Shown here: piece after piece, positions 34,314 to 39,123 of the stretch
Position numbering within the stretch: position 1 is the stretch's first letter
How the letters are laid out: each line of letters opens with the position of its first letter
NCBI GenBank assembly: GCA_018221065.1
Contig: JAAOXY010000082.1
Location: 1 to 39,123, forward strand
Direction: 5' to 3'
DNA from: Candidatus Aenigmatarchaeota archaeon
GTDB lineage: Archaea; Aenigmatarchaeota; Aenigmatarchaeia; Aenigmatarchaeales; Aenigmatarchaeaceae
DNA: 39,123 nt
Notes under the pieces: model-generated
What the model saw: the letters and a program-made list of their open reading frames with translations, nothing else
Databases searched by the model: none
What the model was told of the DNA's origin: nothing
Made by a program: the position numbers and the translations under genes

Positions 34314-34835
34314 ATGCTACAGGGAGTTTTAAACGAACTTGTTTCTGAGCATTTTACTATTGCAGATAGTGATGGTAATTTAGTACCAGGAGTTGATCCT
34401 GCTTCTATTAGTCTCTTTGTTTATAATCCAAGCGGAACAGAAGTATCTGGCTCTGTTGGTGGTTCTATTTCAGAGTTGGGGGATGGAAATTATAAATATA
34501 CATTTACCCCAGATTCTATCGGCGTATGGTATGTAGTTGCTACTCACCCAACGTATTTTCCTTGGGGTAAAACAGATGACGTACAAGTGTTTAATGTTGA
34601 CATTGATGATGTTTATACTGAAGTAGAAAAAACTTTAGGACTATCTAAACATAATATGTTTATTGATGATGCAACTTATGATGAGTATGGGAATATGGTT
34701 TCAGCAAGAGTAAGGACATATTCTGATCCTACATCAGTTGGTACATCAAGCGATGTAATTGAAACATATCGAATAACTGCTGATGGAAGTGAATGTGGGC
34801 AATTCACCTTTTGGAAGCAAGTGGTTGGACCATAA
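34314..34835 (+). CDS. virion protein with Ig-like domain (173 aa)
   Basis: Residues about 12-95 (HFTIADSDGNLVPGVDPASISLFVYNPSG … YTFTPDSIGVWYVVATHPTYFPW) look like a bacterial Ig-type beta-sandwich. The C-terminal half (KHNMFIDDATYDEYGNMVSARVRTYSD … EYRITADG) is typical of tail or neck-associated proteins. Ribosome site AAAGGAGATTAAGC. Works with the flanking virion proteins. Confidence 0.65.
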   Translation: MLQGVLNELVSEHFTIADSDGNLVPGVDPASISLFVYNPSGTEVSGSVGGSISELGDGNYKYTFTPDSIGVWYVVATHPTYFPWGKTDDVQVFNVDIDDVYTEVEKTLGLSKHNMFIDDATYDEYGNMVSARVRTYSDPTSVGTSSDVIETYRITADGSECGQFTFWKQVVGP

Positions 34836-34847
34836 AAGGAGATATAA

Positions 34848-35060
34848 ATGAGCGTAAGTATAGCAACCGGTGGGATGTTTCAAGAGTGTTGTGGATCCCA
34901 AATTAGTACAGGAGGCGCTCCATCTGCTCCAGCATTAGCCGAAAAATATGAGCTAGATCCTTTTAGTGTAAAAATTATAAAAGTTTATTTTGAAGATGTT
35001 AAGAAAAAACACAAACTTCCAAAAATTTCTATTAGGGAAGTTAGATTTGATGATTTTTAA
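34848..35060 (+). CDS. small hypothetical protein (70 aa)
   Basis: MSVSIATGGMFQECCGSQISTGGAPSAPALAEKYELDPFSVKIIKVYFEDVKKKHKLPKISIREVRFDDF: a Gly/Ser/Ala-rich, flexible first half with a Cys pair, then a charged helical or beta end. Fits between virion genes; possibly a small structural or assembly protein. Confidence 0.6.
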   Translation: MSVSIATGGMFQECCGSQISTGGAPSAPALAEKYELDPFSVKIIKVYFEDVKKKHKLPKISIREVRFDDF

Positions 35061-35071
35061 GAGAGGTAAAA

Positions 35072-35683
35072 ATGTTATATTTAAATCCAAATAAAGAAAA
35101 GACATTGACTTTTGAAGTTCAATTATCAGGAGCTTCTTCAAGTGAGATAACTGGTTATGTTAGATTCATAGTTGAGGGAGTTGAAATTGGATTTCCTGCT
35201 ATAATAAAAGAGGATGAAATACAAGCAGTTATAAGTCCATTGAAAAACTTTTTAAAGAATCCTTTAAAGAATGGTACTATTTTTGAAGCAAATCTAGAAC
35301 TATACACAGAAGAACAAGAATATTTTAATGCATGGAAGGGCGAAATAGAAGTTAAGATGCCAGTTATGATTGAAGCGAAATTAAATGAAGAAGAAAAGGT
35401 TTCTGGTGTTTCTGTTAAAGCCAAAATGGTAGCGCCAAAAGAAAAACCATCACAGGGTAAAGTAATTACGGAAACTAAAATCAGCAAAAAAGAACAACTA
35501 AAAACGAAACTTAGAAACCTAACAGAAGAAGATATCTATAATTATATGGCGAGAGCAGGTACGAAAAATAAACAGATTCAAGAAATTGTTTTATCTGAAG
35601 CTCGAAAGAAAGCTGAGTCAGGAGACTTGTTAAAAGTATTCAAGGAAGTTGTAAACGCTCTAAAAAAACCTAAGAAAAGATAG
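35072..35683 (+). CDS. hypothetical beta domain plus charged tail protein (203 aa)
   Basis: Residues 1-100 form a beta-rich domain (KTLTFEVQLSGASSSEITGYVRFIVEGVEIGFP…EANLELYTEE). The C-terminal 80 residues are strongly charged and helical (KEQLKTKLRNLTEEDIYNYMARAGTK … AESGDLLKVFKEVVNALKKPKKR). The combination resembles scaffold or core proteins of phage heads, but I cannot identify the family. Confidence 0.6.
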   Translation: MLYLNPNKEKTLTFEVQLSGASSSEITGYVRFIVEGVEIGFPAIIKEDEIQAVISPLKNFLKNPLKNGTIFEANLELYTEEQEYFNAWKGEIEVKMPVMIEAKLNEEEKVSGVSVKAKMVAPKEKPSQGKVITETKISKKEQLKTKLRNLTEEDIYNYMARAGTKNKQIQEIVLSEARKKAESGDLLKVFKEVVNALKKPKKR

Positions 35684-35693
35684 GAGGAAACTC

Positions 35694-35780
35694 TTGAGAT
35701 TAAACTGGAGACTACGCAGAAGATGGCAAATAAAAGAGTTTAGAAAGGCAAGATGTAAATTAAAGCAAAAGAGGAAATAA
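35694..35780 (+). CDS. short basic peptide (28 aa)
   Basis: TTG start 5 nt after AGGAGGAAA. MRLNWRLRRRWQIKEFRKARCKLKQKRK is extremely basic. The good ribosome site makes it a plausible gene. Could bind nucleic acid or be a remnant. Confidence 0.45.
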   Translation: MRLNWRLRRRWQIKEFRKARCKLKQKRK

Positions 35781-35828
35781 AAATATTACAAACGGAAGTT
35801 GAAGGTTCAATGAACCGAGGAGTTGGTT

Positions 35829-36194
35829 ATGAAGAAAGAAATAAAAAACTATTGGAGAGCATTTGGGGTTAAATGTCTTGAAAATTTAGCATCAGTTAAA
35901 GTATGGTTTTTTATATTACCATTTATTGTCTCAACCTTAATATTAGTATGGCTTGTTGGATCACACGTCCTTTTTGTTAAACTGATGCTGGCCAAAGTTG
36001 ATACCCCTACAATGGTAGCTGTTCTAAAAGAAATGAAAACGATTACTGAAACATTTATTGCTTGGTGCACATTTAATGTAAGTTTGGCTGGTACTATAAT
36101 TGTTGTTCGTGAAACATTTAAAGTTAAAAAGTTAATTGCATTAAATGATGAAGAAAAAGATAATTCCGATACCATTGATAAAATGAACGCATAA
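35829..36194 (+). CDS. membrane protein of the lysis region (121 aa)
   Basis: The ATG at 35829 follows CGAGGAG; a TTG two codons upstream is less likely. Two hydrophobic segments (about residues 22-52, VKVWFFILPFIVSTLILVWLVGSHVLFV, and 75-94) and an acidic tail. Two membrane helices and position ahead of the spanin-like and endolysin genes suggest a holin, but there is no homology support. Confidence 0.6.
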   Translation: MKKEIKNYWRAFGVKCLENLASVKVWFFILPFIVSTLILVWLVGSHVLFVKLMLAKVDTPTMVAVLKEMKTITETFIAWCTFNVSLAGTIIVVRETFKVKKLIALNDEEKDNSDTIDKMNA

Positions 36195-36204
36195 GGAGGC
36201 GAAT

Positions 36205-36549
36205 ATGGGACCTGAAACTATTTTATATGGACTTGGTGCAATTGGTATTTTTGGGGCATTAGCTTTATTCCTCCCAAAACTATTGGGAAAATCAAAGAAA
36301 AATAAGATTCTTGACAAATTTAAAAAAGACGAAAAACAAAAAGAATTACAAGAAGAATCTGTAGTAATATCAAAAGAGCAACAAGTTATAGCTAAACAGA
36401 TAAAAGCATCAGATCATGCTTCAGAAGAAACCAAAAAGAAAATCAAAAAGAAGCTACAAAAGGCAGCAGTAGAAATTCAAAAAACATTAAAAGAAGATAA
36501 TATAGCTTCAATTGATGAACAGATTGACGAAGAGTGGAAGGATCTATAA
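36205..36549 (+). CDS. membrane-anchored coiled-coil protein (114 aa)
   Basis: Residues 4-25 form a membrane segment (ETILYGLGAIGIFGALALFLPKLLG). The rest is highly charged and helical (KKNKILDKFKKDEKQKELQEESVVISKEQQVIAKQIK…). Lies directly ahead of the u-spanin-like gene (1-nt gap). Could be a holin or antiholin partner or an inner-membrane spanin-like protein; uncertain. Confidence 0.6.
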   Translation: MGPETILYGLGAIGIFGALALFLPKLLGKSKKNKILDKFKKDEKQKELQEESVVISKEQQVIAKQIKASDHASEETKKKIKKKLQKAAVEIQKTLKEDNIASIDEQIDEEWKDL

Positions 36550-36550
36550 A

Positions 36551-37087
36551 ATGAAAAAACTAATAGCATTAATAATCATTGGATCATTTGTTTTGTTAGC
36601 TTGTGCTCCGCCACCGTTTAAACCATTTAAACCGGAGATAATTAAGTTTGAACCGTCTCCTTCATATTCAGTTACAGATCAGATTAATGCCATACCAAAA
36701 CCACAACCGCCAAAGAGAATATATGTAAAAAAGATATCTGATAAAGATTTTGAGGTTGTAGCTGCCAAAGAGGAAGCTACTCATATTATGCTGGCTCCAG
36801 CTGAATATGCTAAAGTTGGCGCATTGGTTAAGTTAACAAAAACTTATAAAGAGTTAGTTTTAGATCAAGAGGTATTAATGAATACATATATTGATCAAAT
36901 CAATGCTCTTAAAGAACTTCTTGCAATGGAACAGAGAAAGGCAGAGGTTTATAGAGAACTATGGATGAGCTCTGAAAATGCATACAGATATGAAGTTTGG
37001 GAACACAAATGGGATAACAGGATTAATAAAGCAGGCCTTTATGGAATTACAGTTGGGTCAATTATAGTATTGCTGTTACTACTCTAA
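36551..37087 (+). CDS. u-spanin-like lipoprotein (178 aa)
   Basis: I choose the ATG at 36551, after AAGGATCTATAA. MKKLIALIIIGSFVLLAC is a lipoprotein signal with Cys18. A Pro-rich stretch follows (CAPPPFKPFKPE … KPQPPKR), then a helical middle (TKTYKELVLDQEVLMNTYIDQINALKELLAMEQRKAEVYRE) and a C-terminal membrane segment (AGLYGITVGSIIVLLLLL). Outer-membrane lipid anchor plus C-terminal inner-membrane helix in one chain is the layout of unimolecular spanins such as phage T1 gp11, which fuse the two membranes at lysis. It is next to the endolysin. Confidence 0.75.
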   Translation: MKKLIALIIIGSFVLLACAPPPFKPFKPEIIKFEPSPSYSVTDQINAIPKPQPPKRIYVKKISDKDFEVVAAKEEATHIMLAPAEYAKVGALVKLTKTYKELVLDQEVLMNTYIDQINALKELLAMEQRKAEVYRELWMSSENAYRYEVWEHKWDNRINKAGLYGITVGSIIVLLLLL

Positions 37088-37097
37088 GGAGAATCAT

Positions 37098-37532
37098 ATG
37101 TATAAACCAAATCATTTTGGAATTAAAGAACTAGTTCCAAAATCTTTATATAATAAATATTCAAGCAGAGGTGATAACTTTTTATTTCAAGTTATATTTG
37201 ATGAACGTCTTTTGAGGATAATTGATACGATCAGAGAAGAGTTTGGATCAATGACTGTAAACAATTGGTCATGGGGTGGACCATTTCAATATCGAGGAAT
37301 TCGACCTCCTGATTCTAATATTGGTGCTGCATTAAGTCAACATAGATTTGGAAGAGCTGTTGATATGACTCCAAAAAATATATCCCCAGATGATATGAGG
37401 AAGCAAATTATTGATGACCAAAATTCTGATAAATGGAAAGATATTGGTGGTCTTGAAATGGGTATAACATGGTTTCATGTTGATGTTAGAGCAAGAACCG
37501 ACGATAAAAAAATAAATTTGTTTTACCCATAA
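37098..37532 (+). CDS. endolysin, peptidase M15-like (144 aa)
   Basis: SQHRFGRAVDM (H82, D89) and TWFHVDVR (H127, D129) are the zinc-binding and catalytic motifs of the M15 family of L-Ala-D-Glu or D-Ala-D-Ala peptidases. The nearby NWSWGGPFQYRGIRPP is also typical. No signal peptide, so export needs a holin. Cuts peptide cross-links or stems of peptidoglycan. Follows the spanin-like gene with an 11-nt gap. Ribosome site CTAAGGAGAATCAT. Confidence 0.85.
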   Translation: MYKPNHFGIKELVPKSLYNKYSSRGDNFLFQVIFDERLLRIIDTIREEFGSMTVNNWSWGGPFQYRGIRPPDSNIGAALSQHRFGRAVDMTPKNISPDDMRKQIIDDQNSDKWKDIGGLEMGITWFHVDVRARTDDKKINLFYP

Positions 37533-37543
37533 GGAATATTAAA

Positions 37544-37888
37544 ATGGACTGGAAAAAGTTTATAACCCCTGGAATTATTGTGGTTGTTATCATATCTCTA
37601 GTTGGAATAATCTATAATGGGCTTGCTTCTGAATTGAACGAAAAAGCAGATAATAAAACAATTCAGATGTATATTTTACAGCAGGAAAAAGATTCTGTTA
37701 GACGGGATAAGTTTTCTGAGGAACAAAAAAAAGAGAATGAACTAAAGCAGAGAGAACTTGAACTAAAGCAGAGAGAACTTGAACTAAAACAAAAAGAACT
37801 CGAAACCAAACAGTCCGGAGATGATGATAAGTTTATGATGCAACAAAAATCATTAGAACAATTAATAGAAGTATTAAAGGAGAAGTAA
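37544..37888 (+). CDS. membrane-anchored coiled-coil protein with repeats (114 aa)
   Basis: Residues 9-28 form a membrane segment (PGIIVVVIISLVGIIYNGLA), followed by a long helix with a tandem heptad repeat (ELKQREL, three times; a 21-nt DNA repeat at 37739-37801). The layout fits an inner-membrane spanin (Rz-like) or a holin-associated protein. A u-spanin is already present, so this might be a second lysis factor. Function unproven. Confidence 0.6.
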   Translation: MDWKKFITPGIIVVVIISLVGIIYNGLASELNEKADNKTIQMYILQQEKDSVRRDKFSEEQKKENELKQRELELKQRELELKQKELETKQSGDDDKFMMQQKSLEQLIEVLKEK

Positions 37889-38208
37889 TGGATTCAGCTT
37901 TATTTGATGCGATCAATTCTATACAATGGGCGTTACTTTTAAAGTTGGCGGTTGTTGCGGTTCTTGGCTTATATTTAAAAAAACATTTTGATAATTTTGC
38001 ATCTTATATGATGTTTAGATCAAATAAGGACCTTGGAAAAAATGTTAAAGTATTACTCGATGGGAGAGAGGGTTTCATTACTCAAGTTAGTTGGAGGTTT
38101 ATCTATGTAGAATTTCATGATAAGAGTACTGAAAGAATTATTCCTATTACTAAATGGACTTCCTTAAAATGGGAAGTCTGTAAAAATGGAAAAGATAATA
38201 AGGAGTAA
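37888..38208 (+). CDS. membrane protein with MscS-like beta domain (106 aa)
   Basis: Residues about 12-30 (SIQWALLLKLAVVAVLGLYL) form one membrane segment. NVKVLLDGREGFITQVSWRFIYVEFHDKSTERIIPITKWTSLKW resembles the small beta domain behind the membrane in MscS-type mechanosensitive channels (G-x-V/I-x2-I … IPN). Only one helix is present, so a complete channel is unlikely. It overlaps the previous gene by 1 nt and lies in the lysis region. Function unknown. Confidence 0.6.
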   Translation: MDSALFDAINSIQWALLLKLAVVAVLGLYLKKHFDNFASYMMFRSNKDLGKNVKVLLDGREGFITQVSWRFIYVEFHDKSTERIIPITKWTSLKWEVCKNGKDNKE

Positions 38209-38211
38209 AAA

Positions 38212-38742
38212 ATGGATAAACTATTATATCTTATTACTGGCTATGAAATAGCAGAGTCAGAAAATTATTCTGATAAAGCTAAAGTACAGCTTATAACTTG
38301 GTTGAATGAAGCTACAGAATCCCAAGTTAAGGCTTTTTTGCTGGATGGAAAAATCGTTAGATTGAATGAACAGGAGGAAGAGTCTGTAAATGATCGATTT
38401 GAAATTAGTGAAGTTGGGGGACGGATTGCCAAGTTGAGAAAATCTTGGTCTAGTCAAGCGGGATCTGGGGCTGGAATGAATGTCTTTTGGCTTGCATATA
38501 GAAAATTAAGATCTATGTTTTCAGCTTGTACTAAAAGGTGTGGTACATATGAAGTTAATACTTCAAGAAGACAACACTGTATGATTAAATGTAAAGTACA
38601 ACAAGCACAGGGTGAAATAGCTGCTGCTAAAAAAGCTAATAATGCTGCCGCAGTTCAGAAAGCTTCAGCAAAATTGGCGAAGGCAAATGCAGCGCTTTCA
38701 AAATCTCAAGCTTCATTTGGATCTCGTGGAGCAGATAGATAA
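38212..38742 (+). CDS. hypothetical protein with a domain duplicated in the next gene (176 aa)
   Basis: Residues about 20-65 (KAKVQLITWLNEATESQVKAFLLDGKIVRLNEQEEESVNDRF) recur in the next gene. The middle has three Cys (CTKRCGTYEVNTSRRQHCMIKC) and the C-terminus is an Ala/Lys-rich helix (EIAAAKKANNAAAVQKASAKLAKANAALSKSQ), like coiled-coil virion or injected proteins. May be a virion internal protein. No family recognised. Confidence 0.6.
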   Translation: MDKLLYLITGYEIAESENYSDKAKVQLITWLNEATESQVKAFLLDGKIVRLNEQEEESVNDRFEISEVGGRIAKLRKSWSSQAGSGAGMNVFWLAYRKLRSMFSACTKRCGTYEVNTSRRQHCMIKCKVQQAQGEIAAAKKANNAAAVQKASAKLAKANAALSKSQASFGSRGADR

Positions 38743-38759
38743 AAGATCTAATCTGTTGA

Positions 38760-38785
38760 AATTTTAAGAACAAATAATAAAATAA
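38760..38785 (+). promoter_or_regulatory. P2 promoter-like repeat, copy 6
   Basis: AATTTTAAGAACAAATAATAAAATAATT: AGAACAAA, then AATAAAAT, about 50 nt upstream of the final gene. Confidence 0.65.
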
Positions 38786-38822
38786 TTATCTTAATTTCGT
38801 AGAAAAACTAAGGAGCATAAAA

Positions 38823-39123
38823 ATGGACAAGAAATTATTTATTCATGCAGGAGAACTAGTGGTTGAATCCAAGTTAAGCGGACAATCAAAGCTACAATTG
38901 ATTAATTGGATTAAAAAGGAAGCAACCGAAGCACAAATTAAAGCTTTTCTCCTAGATGGGAAAATTACCGCTCTAGATGAGCAAGCAGAAGAAGTTGTTA
39001 ATGATAGATTTAAAGGATCAAACGTACAGCAAATGTTGGAATTTGTGGAACCAGTGTCGACTGTGACAATGGCTCTAGCTGCTGCAGGTCTTATGAAAGT
39101 GTGGGCATTATATCGCATGCAAA
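38823..39123 (+). CDS. paralogue of the 38212 gene, cut by window end
   Basis: Starts after CTAAGGAGCATAAAA. The first 100 residues are visible: SKLQLINWIKKEATEAQIKAFLLDGKITALDEQAEEVVNDRF matches the preceding gene; then a hydrophobic helix (VSTVTMALAAAGLMKVWALY). The 3' part lies outside the window. Its own P2 copy suggests a separate late unit. Function unknown. Confidence 0.65.
   Translation, partial: MDKKLFIHAGELVVESKLSGQSKLQLINWIKKEATEAQIKAFLLDGKITALDEQAEEVVNDRFKGSNVQQMLEFVEPVSTVTMALAAAGLMKVWALYRMQ

Overview
The window is an AT-rich piece of a tailed double-stranded DNA phage genome (a Caudoviricetes phage or a closely related prophage). The right half has tail fibre and other virion genes, an M15 endolysin, a u-spanin-like lipoprotein and no ribosomal or metabolic genes; the left half is a dense bank of tiny genes of the kind found in early or accessory regions of large phages. 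A Gram-negative host is inferred from lipobox proteins and the spanin-like gene. The encoded type IV pilin resembles pilins I recall from Geobacter-like deltaproteobacteria, so that host group is a weak inference.

Layout. (1) 1-1331: a short plus-strand run of Cys-rich genes closed by a bidirectional terminator. (2) 1394-17394: about 40 mostly tiny minus-strand genes organised as transcription units. Each typical unit has an AT-rich promoter-like repeat (P1, reading CTATATATATTAATTA on the minus strand, 12 copies), a short leader, one to several genes, and one or two hairpin terminators. The contents are small membrane proteins, lipoproteins, a DUF3102-like protein, a Myb-like protein, a WGR-plus-ATP-dependent DNA ligase, one tRNA-like gene, a type IV pilin, and about 19 members of a small Cys-rich protein family (C-x2-C ... 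CPCxxC-[VIL]-V-K-x-M-C ... W) scattered through the region. (3) 17550-18790: a switch region with a SET-domain gene on the plus strand and two minus-strand membrane proteins. (4) 18800-39123: plus-strand, probably late genes. A second promoter-like repeat (P2, AGAACAAA followed by TATAAAT-like sequence, 6 copies) precedes gene groups. Order: secreted, coiled-coil and PAS proteins; a glycan-modification cluster (GT9-SAM-GT4 fusion, PIG-L deacetylase, hexapeptide acyltransferase, GT-A-like glycosyltransferase, radical SAM); tail fibres; virion proteins with a free-standing HNH endonuclease; the lysis genes; and a pair of paralogous proteins cut by the window end.

The most unusual part is the combination in region 2: a Cys-rich gene family spread over insulated cassettes that share promoters, leaders, 3' hairpins and a repeated 36-nt RNA fold. 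At least five family members are broken (an in-frame TGA exactly at a conserved Cys, +1 and -1 frameshifts next to the CxxC motifs, one at a G6 run), although the long genes in the same window are intact. This looks like a rapidly evolving, possibly phase-variable or recombining cassette bank. The function of the family is unknown.
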